From positions 1,023,299 to 1,087,298 of the forward strand of contig NZ_LWKZ01000024.1 in the NCBI RefSeq assembly GCF_001905005.1: a stretch of 64,000 nucleotides of DNA, written 5' to 3'. Below, piece after piece: positions 49,998 through 59,096 of the stretch (the stretch's first letter is position 1; every line of letters begins with the position of its first letter). The notes below the pieces were generated by a model, which was not told the origin of the DNA, made no database searches, and saw nothing but the letters and a program-made list of their open reading frames with translations. A program made the translations under genes and the position numbers. This stretch comes from Streptomyces sp. CB02923. Its GTDB lineage: Bacteria > Actinomycetota > Actinomycetes > Streptomycetales > Streptomycetaceae.

Positions 49998-52900
49998 CGG
50001 GGGTTTCCTCCCGTCGACATGAGGGTGAACACCGCCGGCCGCCCTGTGCGGGCGGTCCCCAGGTGTACGGAGACCGTGGCGATCCGGGCGTCACCGGCCC
50101 GCAGCGTCGTCCAGCCGTCCGCCGCGGGCACGCCGTCGGCAACGAGCTCCACACGGGCGTGGCCGTTCTTGCGCAGGCACTCGACGGCGCCCCACACCCG
50201 GGTCGCCGCGAGCGACAGGTCCTCACCGCGCTCGGCGGCGAGCAGCCGGGCCAGCGTCCAGCCGCTGTCGCCCAGCAGCCCGGACCACTCCCCCGCACCG
50301 CGTTCCTCGACCGCCTGCACGTCGCAGCCGACGGTCCGGGCCCCGGGCCCCGCCGCCACGGCGAGAGTGACGCCGGCACCGTGCGAGGCGGAGACGGCAG
50401 GGCCGCCGTCCACCTGCGGCTGCCCGTCGGGGCGGTGGCGCAGCACCACCGGCCGGCCGAGCGCCTGTCCGAGGGCGAGCGCGGTACGGGCGCGGCGCGC
50501 CGCCGTGCCGTCCTCCGCGCCGTCGCCGTCCGGGCGGACGGCGACCCGCAGGGGGGCCGGGAGGAGGGTTCCGGTCCGGCGTTCCAGGTAGGGGCCGAGG
50601 AGTGCGGGGAGCCACGGGCCGGAGCCGTTCGTCTTGCGGACGGCCTTGAGCACCAGGCCCTCCCAGCGCTCCAGCGGAGCGCCGTCGGCGGCGCGCACGT
50701 CGAGGTCGTAGACGTACGTGTCGCCGTCACGTGAGCGCTCCACGGCGTGCAGGACGGCGGTCCCGGCAGCGCACGCCGCGGCCGGGTCGGCGAGGTGCAG
50801 CCGCTCGACGCCGACGGGCAGCAGGGTGGCGTCCGGAACGCACGCCTGGAGGGAGTGCATCAGGGCGTCCCGCGTGCCGGGGTCGGCGAGCACCAGGTCC
50901 GGCGGGAGGAAGCCGGCGAACCACTGGGCGGTGGCGGCGGTGGAGATCTCGGCGGTGCACTCCTTCGCCGCGAAATGCCGGTAGCGCGTCAGGCGCTGGA
51001 ACCGGGCCCCCTGGAAGAGGACGCCGCCGTACATGTCCCGGGCGGGATCGAGGAGAGGCGCGGGCGCGGCCCCGTCGGCGTCCGGAGTGCCCCGGTACCG
51101 GGCGCGTGCCGGTTCCGGCCGGTCGCCCGCGTCGTTCCTCCCGTGCCCGTGTGGCGCCCCATCCCCGTACCGCAGCACCGCACGGAAGTGGTCGGCGCGG
51201 AAGCCGGTCTCCTCGCTGCGGATCACGGCTCGGACGGTGTCGGGGCCGGTGACCAGTACGGCGACCCGGATGGTCGTCTCACCGTCCGGGGGCACCGCGA
51301 CCGGGCGCAGGAACTCCGCGTCCTCCAGCACCGGGGTCTCCGCGCGGCCGGTGAGCGCCGCCCCGGCCTGCGCCATCGCCTCCATGCCAAGCACGGCCGG
51401 GAACAGCTGGGTCCCGTCCAGGAGGTGGTCGGCGAGGTAGGGGTCCGTGGCGGCGGACAGCACGGAGTCGGCCACGAGTTCGACGCCCGGGTAGTGCGCC
51501 CGGACCCGGTCGGTGAACCGCAGCAGGGGCATCTCCGGCGTGTCGAGTGTGATCGTCGGCAGCCCGGCGGCGCGACCCATGACGACGGCCGAATCCGGGG
51601 TGTCCGGGTCGGCGAGCAGGCTCCGCAGCATCGCGACGCCCTCGTCGGCGGGGACCGGATCGATGCCCTCGCGGACGAGCGATTCGAGCACGCCCAGCCG
51701 CTCCCCCATCCCGGCCCCGGACCACACGGACCACTCCAGCGTCACGCACCGGCAGCCCGGGAGGTCCGCCCGCACCCGGCCGACCAGCTCGGTGAGCCAG
51801 TCGTTGGCCGTGGCGTAGTCGGCCTCGCCCCGCAGGCCGGCCCGGCCGATGATGCTGCCGAACGCCACGAGCAGCCGCAGGTCCCCCGGGTCGACGGCGG
51901 CCAGCACCGCCTCCAGCCCGGTGAGTTTGACGGCCAGGGTCCGGCGGAACGACGTCTCGTCGAGGGCGGTCAGCGCGCGCGGCTCGTTGCGGCCCGCGCC
52001 ATGCAGCACGGCGGTGACGGGCCCGAGGGCCTCGCGGACCTCCCGTACGGCCTTCCGGACCTCCTCGGGGGTGGTGACATCGGCGCGGACGTAGCGGAAG
52101 GAGATTCCGGCGGCGGCCATCCGTCCGAGGTTGGCGGCGAGTTCGCCGTCCTCCTCCGGTGCGGAGCGGCCCAGCAGGCCGACCGCGCACCCCGTCTCCC
52201 GGGCCAGGGAGAGCGCGCACTCGGCGGTGATGCCTTTGCCGCCACCGGTGACGAGGAGGACGTCGCCGTTGCCCAGCGGCAGCGGCCCGGGGGTTGCCGC
52301 GGCAGGCGGCAGGGCACGCAGTACCGGCACGCAGCGCGTCCCGTCCTCGTCGTAGTGCACCTCGCTGAACTCCGACGTGGCCGCCACGTCGGCGACGAGG
52401 CGGGAGACCAGGCCGACCGCGCCGGGGGCCGCCACCGGCAGGGTGACGGCGGTGACGGCGATGGACGGGGCTTCCAGGTGGAGGGTCTTGGCGAGACCCG
52501 CCGGACCGCGCCGGTCGCCGACGGCGACGAACCGGGTGGCGGAGGCGAGCGCGGTGCGCGCCGCGGCGAGCATCAGCCCGGCGTGCCCCTCGTCGCAGTC
52601 CGGCGGCAGGCAGAGCAGTACGCCGCCGCCGAGCCCGGCAGAGCGCAGAGCCTCGGCGAGCGGCCCGGCCAGCGGGTGGTCCTCGCTCGCGAAGACCGTC
52701 CACGCGCCCTCCCCCGATGCCCCGCGCGGTCGGCCGGGCTCGGCCGGGACGAGGTCGACGGCGAAGGCGCGCACCCAGGGCGCGACGCCCTCCGCGTCGG
52801 GCCGGCGGCCGGCCTCGCCGGGGAGCGCGGTGCCGGACAGCCCGTCGAGCATCTCGGCCAGTTCCGCCAGCGTGGCGGTGGCGAAGGCCGAGGTCGTCAC

Positions 52901-55897
52901 GGGGGTGTCGATGCCCAGCTCGCGGACGGCCTCGTTCATGATCTGGCCGACGGTGATGGAGCTGAGGTGCAGCTCGTCCAGTGGGTTGGTGTCCGGGGAG
53001 ACGGCCTCGGGCGGCAGCTCGGCGCGCTGGGCGGCGAGCCGCAGCAGCACCTCCAGGCTGCCCGCCGCCCCGCCGACGGCGGTCGGCGGGGCGTCCACGG
53101 GCTCCTCGGCCGGGCCGGGCAGCGCCGGTTTCCCTGCAGTCGCGGCGGGCGGTACGTCCTCCGCAGGCGCCGATTCGCACGGACTGGCGAAGAACCGGAA
53201 CTCCTTGTCGAGCGGCAGGGGGCGGGTGAACCGGTCCTCGAACAGGGCCTCGTGCCGTACCGGCGCGCCGAGCGCCCAGGCCGCGGCGGCGGCCTGGAAG
53301 AGGCCGGCCAGGCTGGGGCCTCCCGCGTCCAGGGAGATCACGGGGACGTCGGCGGCCTCGGCGGCGAGACCGGACAGGATGCGGCCGGGCCCCACCTCCA
53401 GCAGCAGGTCGCTCTCGGCGGCGAGCGCCGACACCGCCTCGGTGAAGCGGACCGGTGCGAGCACCTGACGGGTCAGCAGCCCGGCGGCCTCGGTGGAACG
53501 GTCGAGCGGCCCTCCGGTGACGGTGGAGAACACGCGCCGGTCGAGCGGGGCGAACTCCTCCTTCGCCAGGTGTTCGGCGAAGGCCCGCGCAGCGGGAGCG
53601 ACGGCGGGTGAGTGGAACGCGTGCGAGACGTTGATCCGCTGGGTGTCCAGCCCCTGCCCGGCGGCCCGCCCGCAGACCCGGTCGACGGCCGCCGCCGGGC
53701 CCGAGACCACCGTCTGGCGGGGGCCGTTGTATCCCGCGATCACCACGGGCTCGCCGTCCAGCAGGGGCTCGACGGCGGCGGGCCCGGCGGCGATACCGGC
53801 CATGGCGCCGCCGCCGTCGCTCGCCAGGGCCATCACCCGGCCACGCGCCGCGGCCGTCCGGAGCAGCACTGTCTCGTCCATGGCCCCGCCCCAGTGCAGG
53901 GCGGTCAGTTCGCCGAGGCTGTGGCCGGCCGACGCGGCGGCCTGGATGCCGAGTGCGGCGAGCACCCGCAGTCCCGCGGCAGACGCGGTGGTGATGCGGC
54001 GCTGGGCGACTTCGGTGGACACCTGATCGCCGGAGGCGGGCAGGTGCTGGGCACGGTAGAGGTCGTCGACCGTGGCGAACCGGCGGCGGAGCGCACCGCC
54101 GTCCCCGCCGCGCCCTGCGCCCTGGCCGGGGAAGAGGAACCCGATCCGGGGCGGCTGCCCGCCCCGGTCGCCGAGGAACAGCCCGGCGGCCGGGTCCACG
54201 ACGGAACGGGCGCCGTCGTCGATTCGGGCGAGCAGGTCCGTCAAGCGCTCTTCCGCCTGCTCGGGTGAGGCCGCGACGACGGCGGCGCGGATCCGGCGTC
54301 CCGCCAGTCCGGCTTGCAGGGTGGTGGCGAGGTCGCCGAGTTCGGCGTAGGACAGACGCCCGGCGAAGGCGGCCAGCCGAGCGAGCCGGCCACACAGCTC
54401 GGACGTGTCCTCGGCGTCGACGAGCAGCAGCTCGCAATCCTGGCACGAGCGCATCAGCCGCACCGCCGACCGGGGCAGCGCGGTGCGGCGCACACCGTCG
54501 GCGTGCTCGACGACGACGTGCGCGTTGATCCCGCCGAAGCCCATGGAGGAGACCCCGGCCCGCACCGGCAGGCCGTCCGGCCACGGCTCGGCCTCGGCCG
54601 GGACCCGCAGCGCGGGGCGCTCGCCGGTGAGTTCGGGATGCGGGTCGACGTGCCCGGTGGCGGGCGGGATGACCTGGTGGCGTACGGCGAGCACGGCCTT
54701 GAGGAGCCCGGCGATGCCCGCGGCCGCCTTGGTGTGCCCGAAGTTGCCCTTCACGGTGCCGATCGCGCCGGGCGGGGCGTCCGGGTCGGCGGCGCGCCGG
54801 GCCTCGGTGAAGGCGCGCAGCTCGGTGGCGTCCCCCACGGCGGTGCCCGTTCCGTGGCCCTCCAGGTAGGCGACGGTCTCCAGGCCGAACCCGGCGGAGC
54901 GGTAGGCGCGCTCAAGGGCGCGGCGGTGGCCGCCCGCCTCGGGCCGGGTGATGCCGCCGCGGCCGTCCGAGGACCAGCCCCAGCCCGCGATCGTCGCATA
55001 GCGGAAACGTCGCTGCGCGAGGGCGTCGGCATCCCGCATCAGAACCACGACGCCACACCCCTCACCCGGCCAGAAGCCGTTGGAGCCGCGGTCGTAGACG
55101 CGCATCTCCCTGGTGGCCAGCGCACCGGTCTTGGCGAAGCCGACCATCTCGAAGGGGTCGATACTGAGATCCACACCGCCCGCGATGGCGATGTCCAGCT
55201 GTCCGGAATCCAGCGCGTTGCACGCGGTGGCTATCGCGAGCAGCGAGGACGAGCAGGCGCCGTCCACGGTGAACCCGCCGCCGCCGAGGTCGAAGTGGTT
55301 GCAGACGCGTCCGGCGATGGTGTTGGCCATGCCGCCGGCCAGGCTGTCCTCGTCGATCGGCGGGAACGGCGCCTTGTACCGCTCCTCCAGCCCCGCGAGG
55401 AACGCGGCCAGGCCGGCGTCGTCCCAGCCCTGGTCGCGCAGTGCGGCGGCCACGGTGCGGCGCACGTACGGCCACCGCAGCCGCATCTGGTTGGCACGGC
55501 TGAACTCGCCGTTGAGGCTGTTGCCGATGACGGCGCCGGTGGTGGACGCCGGCAGGCCCGTCCCGCCCGGGAAGCCCGCGTCCGTCAGGGCCCGCGCGAC
55601 GGTGTCCAGCGTCAGCCAGTGCGTCATGTCCGTGGCGCGGAAGGTGGACCCGGCGATGCGGTGTGCCACCCGGTCGAACTCGAAACCTTCCAGTACGGCC
55701 GCCTTTCGCGCGTAGTGGCGGTCCGGCGCGGCCGGGTCGGCGGAGTAGTAGTCCTCGTGGCGCATCCGCTCGTCCGGGATGCGGCGGAACGCGCGGCGCC
55801 CCGCGAGGACGTTCTGCCACAGCTGCTCGGGGGTGTCCGCGTCGGGGTAGCGGCAGGCGATGCCGACGACGGCGATGGGGGCTCTGCGGTCGTTCAC
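49994..55897 (-). CDS. pksE: Iterative enediyne polyketide synthase PksE
   Basis: 1967 residues from GTG 55897, overlapping the unbU stop by GTGA. Domains in order: KS with active Cys in DGACSSSLLAIATACNALDS (near 215), His in LEGHGTGT and NFGHTKAAAGIAGLLK; AT with GHSLGEL (near 660); ACP with LHLSSITVGQIMN (near 980); KR with VTGGGKGITAECALSLA (near 1220) and FGSIIGRAGLRGEADYATAN; DH with DHLLDGTQLFP (near 1490); and a C-terminal phosphopantetheinyl transferase with VGCDVQAVEE (near 1860) and WGAVECLRKNG. This KS-AT-ACP-KR-DH-PPT order and KS signature define enediyne PKSs. All catalytic residues I looked for appear present. Whether a 9- or 10-membered core is made cannot be read. Confidence 0.97.
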   Translation of the reverse strand: MNDRRAPIAVVGIACRYPDADTPEQLWQNVLAGRRAFRRIPDERMRHEDYYSADPAAPDRHYARKAAVLEGFEFDRVAHRIAGSTFRATDMTHWLTLDTVARALTDAGFPGGTGLPASTTGAVIGNSLNGEFSRANQMRLRWPYVRRTVAAALRDQGWDDAGLAAFLAGLEERYKAPFPPIDEDSLAGGMANTIAGRVCNHFDLGGGGFTVDGACSSSLLAIATACNALDSGQLDIAIAGGVDLSIDPFEMVGFAKTGALATREMRVYDRGSNGFWPGEGCGVVVLMRDADALAQRRFRYATIAGWGWSSDGRGGITRPEAGGHRRALERAYRSAGFGLETVAYLEGHGTGTAVGDATELRAFTEARRAADPDAPPGAIGTVKGNFGHTKAAAGIAGLLKAVLAVRHQVIPPATGHVDPHPELTGERPALRVPAEAEPWPDGLPVRAGVSSMGFGGINAHVVVEHADGVRRTALPRSAVRLMRSCQDCELLLVDAEDTSELCGRLARLAAFAGRLSYAELGDLATTLQAGLAGRRIRAAVVAASPEQAEERLTDLLARIDDGARSVVDPAAGLFLGDRGGQPPRIGFLFPGQGAGRGGDGGALRRRFATVDDLYRAQHLPASGDQVSTEVAQRRITTASAAGLRVLAALGIQAAASAGHSLGELTALHWGGAMDETVLLRTAAARGRVMALASDGGGAMAGIAAGPAAVEPLLDGEPVVIAGYNGPRQTVVSGPAAAVDRVCGRAAGQGLDTQRINVSHAFHSPAVAPAARAFAEHLAKEEFAPLDRRVFSTVTGGPLDRSTEAAGLLTRQVLAPVRFTEAVSALAAESDLLLEVGPGRILSGLAAEAADVPVISLDAGGPSLAGLFQAAAAAWALGAPVRHEALFEDRFTRPLPLDKEFRFFASPCESAPAEDVPPAATAGKPALPGPAEEPVDAPPTAVGGAAGSLEVLLRLAAQRAELPPEAVSPDTNPLDELHLSSITVGQIMNEAVRELGIDTPVTTSAFATATLAELAEMLDGLSGTALPGEAGRRPDAEGVAPWVRAFAVDLVPAEPGRPRGASGEGAWTVFASEDHPLAGPLAEALRSAGLGGGVLLCLPPDCDEGHAGLMLAAARTALASATRFVAVGDRRGPAGLAKTLHLEAPSIAVTAVTLPVAAPGAVGLVSRLVADVAATSEFSEVHYDEDGTRCVPVLRALPPAAATPGPLPLGNGDVLLVTGGGKGITAECALSLARETGCAVGLLGRSAPEEDGELAANLGRMAAAGISFRYVRADVTTPEEVRKAVREVREALGPVTAVLHGAGRNEPRALTALDETSFRRTLAVKLTGLEAVLAAVDPGDLRLLVAFGSIIGRAGLRGEADYATANDWLTELVGRVRADLPGCRCVTLEWSVWSGAGMGERLGVLESLVREGIDPVPADEGVAMLRSLLADPDTPDSAVVMGRAAGLPTITLDTPEMPLLRFTDRVRAHYPGVELVADSVLSAATDPYLADHLLDGTQLFPAVLGMEAMAQAGAALTGRAETPVLEDAEFLRPVAVPPDGETTIRVAVLVTGPDTVRAVIRSEETGFRADHFRAVLRYGDGAPHGHGRNDAGDRPEPARARYRGTPDADGAAPAPLLDPARDMYGGVLFQGARFQRLTRYRHFAAKECTAEISTAATAQWFAGFLPPDLVLADPGTRDALMHSLQACVPDATLLPVGVERLHLADPAAACAAGTAVLHAVERSRDGDTYVYDLDVRAADGAPLERWEGLVLKAVRKTNGSGPWLPALLGPYLERRTGTLLPAPLRVAVRPDGDGAEDGTAARRARTALALGQALGRPVVLRHRPDGQPQVDGGPAVSASHGAGVTLAVAAGPGARTVGCDVQAVEERGAGEWSGLLGDSGWTLARLLAAERGEDLSLAATRVWGAVECLRKNGHARVELVADGVPAADGWTTLRAGDARIATVSVHLGTARTGRPAVFTLMSTGGNPR

Positions 55898-56862
55898 GCG
55901 GTCACCGCCTCGGTCGTGGACGCCCGCTCCCGGCGGCGGCGCGCCAGGTGCGCGACCCACCAGCCGGCGCCGCGCAGGCCGCAGACGATCGTGGTCGCGA
56001 AGAACAGGGTGTAGACGACGTTGAAGACCATCAGGACGCCGTACACCAGTGCTACGCCGGCGCCGAAGACGAACTGGTCGCGGGGCCGGGCGGGTGTCGT
56101 CCCGGGATCGCTGATCATGTAGTTGGTGAACAGCACGAAGGCGACACCGCTCATCGGTCCGAGCGCCGAGTACACGGCGACGTCCCAGACGAAGTGGCGG
56201 ATCACCGCCTGGATCACGAATCCGCCGAGCCAGCCGACGATCAGTGCCACCCGCTTCGTCAGCAGCCCGTTGATGACGGTGCCGGCGGTCACGATGATCA
56301 GCGGGACGGCAACCCGGAAGAAGGTGTTGGCGTGCTCCGTGAACTGGTACGGCGGTGCGATGCTGAACCACGAGCCGAAGCACAGCAGCGTCACCGTGAT
56401 GCCCAGGTTGGACGGGTTCATGTAGTGCCGCATCCGGCCGCCGATCGGGGCCTGCAGCACGTATTTGCCGCCGACACCGACGACCACGCCGAACAGGATG
56501 GGCAGCAGCTGGTCGTTGCCGTACGTGAGCATGTTGACGGCGAGCGCGGTGATGTGGGACGGCAGCAGGAACTCGTACAGCCCCCGTACGCCCCGTCCGA
56601 GGTAGCGCGGCGGGCGCCGGTGCGCCCATGCGGTCAGCGATTCGAGGGCGATCTCGACGGCGTAACCAATCACGACGGCGATGACGGGCCAGATCCAGGG
56701 CTGCTCGAAGCCGAGCAGTGTGTAGCCGAAGATGTTGAGGACGCTGATCGAGAGGGCGAAGTTGCGGAGCGCGAGGTAGCGCGCGTCGGGTTTGCCGGCG
56801 GGCGGCGCCGTGGTGGCCCGCCGTGCCTGGCCTGCCGGGGGGTGAGCGACCGTTGCGGTCAT
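55894..56862 (-). CDS. unbU: Enediyne membrane protein UnbU (RnfD-related)
   Basis: 322 residues from ATG 56862, overlapping the unbV stop (ATGA). Seven to nine membrane helices are visible (NFALSISVLNIFGYTLLGFE, FGVVVGVGGKYVLQAPIGGR, MSGVAFVLFTNYMISDPGTT). The protein resembles RnfD/NqrB-type membrane subunits, and UnbU of enediyne cassettes belongs to that group. Its exact role is unknown, but it is found with pksE in known enediyne clusters. Arg-rich C-terminal end. Confidence 0.9.
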   Translation of the reverse strand: MTATVAHPPAGQARRATTAPPAGKPDARYLALRNFALSISVLNIFGYTLLGFEQPWIWPVIAVVIGYAVEIALESLTAWAHRRPPRYLGRGVRGLYEFLLPSHITALAVNMLTYGNDQLLPILFGVVVGVGGKYVLQAPIGGRMRHYMNPSNLGITVTLLCFGSWFSIAPPYQFTEHANTFFRVAVPLIIVTAGTVINGLLTKRVALIVGWLGGFVIQAVIRHFVWDVAVYSALGPMSGVAFVLFTNYMISDPGTTPARPRDQFVFGAGVALVYGVLMVFNVVYTLFFATTIVCGLRGAGWWVAHLARRRRERASTTEAVTA

Positions 56863-58841
56863 CGGGCCGGAACCTCCTGGGCGTCACCGGTGAGCATGAG
56901 CGTGTGGGTACCGGGGGCGAGTTGTCGGGTCTGCTGGTGGATGCCGCCGTGCGCGTCGCGCCACTGGAGGTGCACGGTCACGGGGCCGTCGTGGGAACCG
57001 AGGCCGAACCGCACGTCGAAGCTGCGGTAGCCGCCGTGCCCGCCGCCCCCGTCGAGCTGGGCGGTCTCGGTCCCGGCGGAGGTGGTGACGCGGACGGAGG
57101 CGTTGTACGCGGGAGCCCCGGCACCGGCCAGGCCACCGGCCTTCGCGTCCTCGCCCGCGGCGGGCCGGACCAGGTGCAGCGTCAGGTGCTCGCCGACCTT
57201 CGGGGCGGTGTTGGCGTAGAACGCGGGCGGGCCCCACTGGCGGGCGACGGCGAAGTCGAGACGCCCGGTGCCGGTGGTGTCTCCGGTGGCCAGCGCGCGG
57301 GTCGGCGTCTTGACGGCGAGGCCGAGCTGCTCGCTCACGTTGGCGAACTTCCCGCCCGTGGTACGGACGTAGAAGGCCAGGGCGTCGTCGCCGGCGATGT
57401 CGTCACCCGGCTGCACATGGGGCCACATCGCGGGGTTGGAGAGCAGGTTGTCGTTGGTCATGGCCATCTCCTGCAGCCATGGCCAGCGGTCGGTCTTCCC
57501 CTTGACGAAGCCGTCGGCCTGCACGACCGCCTGCTTGCCGTCGTTGAGGAAGTCGCCCGTCTTCACGTCCCAGTTCCAGCCGGTCCAGGCGAGCCCGTAC
57601 CTCTCCGCCTCCTGTTTGAACGGAGCGGTGCCGGAGCCGAGCGCGTCGCGCATCTCCTTCTCGTTCTTCGTCCGGTTCTTCCAGACGAAGTTGGACTCCT
57701 CCAGGCCCCACGCCGCGGTGATGTTGCTGACCACCATGTCGAAGCGGCCGGTGTGGTCGAGGTCGGTGAACTCGGCCCCCATGCCCTTGAAGGAGTCGTT
57801 GCCGAGCGCGAACGACTTCGCGGTGTCGGGATCACGCTCGCCCTTGGCCTCCGTGAGCCGTATGCGGCCCGGAGTGGAGCGGTTGTACAGAAGGTGGTCG
57901 GGCCCGAAGTCGTTGGCGATGTAGAGCTCGTGACGGGCGTCGCCGGTGAGGTCGGCGCCCGCGATGGCGAGGGTCCAGCCGGTGGACACGTCGTAGGGAA
58001 GCGCCTCGCGTTCCTCCGTGTAGGAGGCGGTCGGCGAGGTTCCGGTGGTGGCGCCGGTCCAGCGCAGCACGCGGTCACCGCCGGCGTTCTTGGCCCTGGA
58101 CAAGGAGTCGTTCATCACGACGTTCTTCAGCCCGTCCGGGTCGAGTACGTCGGAGTCGGGGAAGTAGTTGCCGATGACGATGTCGGGGTGGCCCTCGCCG
58201 TCGAGGTCGCCGACGTACACCGTGTCCGTGTTCCAGCGCGGCCCGTTGTACTTCCCGTCGGTGGACTCCGACGACACCAGCTCACGGGGCGTGTAGGCGC
58301 GCCGCGAGGGCGTCTTCGCATCCGAGCGGGCCAGGAAGAGGACCGGCGTGCGGCCCCAGTAGGTGGCCAGGATGTCCATGCGCCCGTCGGCGTTGAAGTC
58401 ACCGAAGGTGCACCCGGTGGGCGCCATGGCCCGGTCCATCGGCAGCGGCGCGGGGTCGAGGGTGAACGGGGTGAAGCGGTCGGCGGCGGGGGCGGTCGGC
58501 GTGTAGGTGACGATCACCTGGTCGGTGCGGGTGTCGACGACGCACATGCCGTCGGCCCGGCCGTTCCCGGTGATGTCGTTGAGGGCGATGCTCGCGCCCA
58601 CCGACGAGATCCAGGAACGGATTTTCTCGTACGCCGGATTGACGACGCGGACCGAACGTTTGGGCAACCGGTCGTAGCCCGGCGGCATGGCAATGGGCAT
58701 TTCCTTGAAGCCGTACTTCTTCGCGGCCTGGTCACCGTCGGGCGCCGCGACCGACTCGCGGGTGGCGAAGAACAACGATGCGGCGACAAGGACCATCACC
58801 AGTCCCGGCACCATTCTGCGAATCCGCCTGCGGTATGCCAC
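56859..58841 (-). CDS. unbV: Enediyne cassette protein UnbV (FG-GAP/ASPIC)
   Basis: 660 residues from GTG 58841 behind AAGGAGGACCGCT. The N-terminus is basic plus hydrophobic (RRMVPGLVMVLVAASLFFA), a signal anchor. FG-GAP/VCBS-like repeats follow, with D-x-[DN]-x-D/G loops such as FGDFNADGRMDILAT, VGDLDGEGHPDIVIGNY, TDLDHTGRFDMVV and TGDTTGTGRLDFAVA, a beta-propeller. The C-terminal ASPIC/UnbV domain ends in GLGSHDGPVTVHLQWRDAHG. It is an exported or membrane-anchored conserved enediyne protein of unknown chemistry. It is the first gene of the minus operon; the usual neighbour UnbL is not seen. Confidence 0.92.
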   Translation of the reverse strand: MAYRRRIRRMVPGLVMVLVAASLFFATRESVAAPDGDQAAKKYGFKEMPIAMPPGYDRLPKRSVRVVNPAYEKIRSWISSVGASIALNDITGNGRADGMCVVDTRTDQVIVTYTPTAPAADRFTPFTLDPAPLPMDRAMAPTGCTFGDFNADGRMDILATYWGRTPVLFLARSDAKTPSRRAYTPRELVSSESTDGKYNGPRWNTDTVYVGDLDGEGHPDIVIGNYFPDSDVLDPDGLKNVVMNDSLSRAKNAGGDRVLRWTGATTGTSPTASYTEEREALPYDVSTGWTLAIAGADLTGDARHELYIANDFGPDHLLYNRSTPGRIRLTEAKGERDPDTAKSFALGNDSFKGMGAEFTDLDHTGRFDMVVSNITAAWGLEESNFVWKNRTKNEKEMRDALGSGTAPFKQEAERYGLAWTGWNWDVKTGDFLNDGKQAVVQADGFVKGKTDRWPWLQEMAMTNDNLLSNPAMWPHVQPGDDIAGDDALAFYVRTTGGKFANVSEQLGLAVKTPTRALATGDTTGTGRLDFAVARQWGPPAFYANTAPKVGEHLTLHLVRPAAGEDAKAGGLAGAGAPAYNASVRVTTSAGTETAQLDGGGGHGGYRSFDVRFGLGSHDGPVTVHLQWRDAHGGIHQQTRQLAPGTHTLMLTGDAQEVPAR

Positions 58842-59096
58842 AGCGGTCCTCCTTCTCGAATGAAGCTGCTGTTCACCGAGCGCAGCACGTTCCTGTACTC
58901 GCGGGCGTCCCGCCGGACCGGGCTGCCGGGTCAGGCCTGACGCACGCTCACGCGGCACGAAAGGTGTTCGGCCGCCATCGTCACCCGCAGGCCGCTTCGG
59001 AAGGTTCTCGGAAAATGCGTTGGCGCACCGGACCCGTGCGCCTCGAACGCAATGCACGAGATGCCGCGGGGTTTCCCGCGGTGCCACGGTCTGTTC
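58842..59096. other. Divergent promoter region of the enediyne locus
   Basis: 255 bases between the GTG of unbV and the likely ATG of the A-PCP gene. It must hold promoters for both operons. I see no unmistakable -10/-35 pairs or large palindromes. Confidence 0.5.
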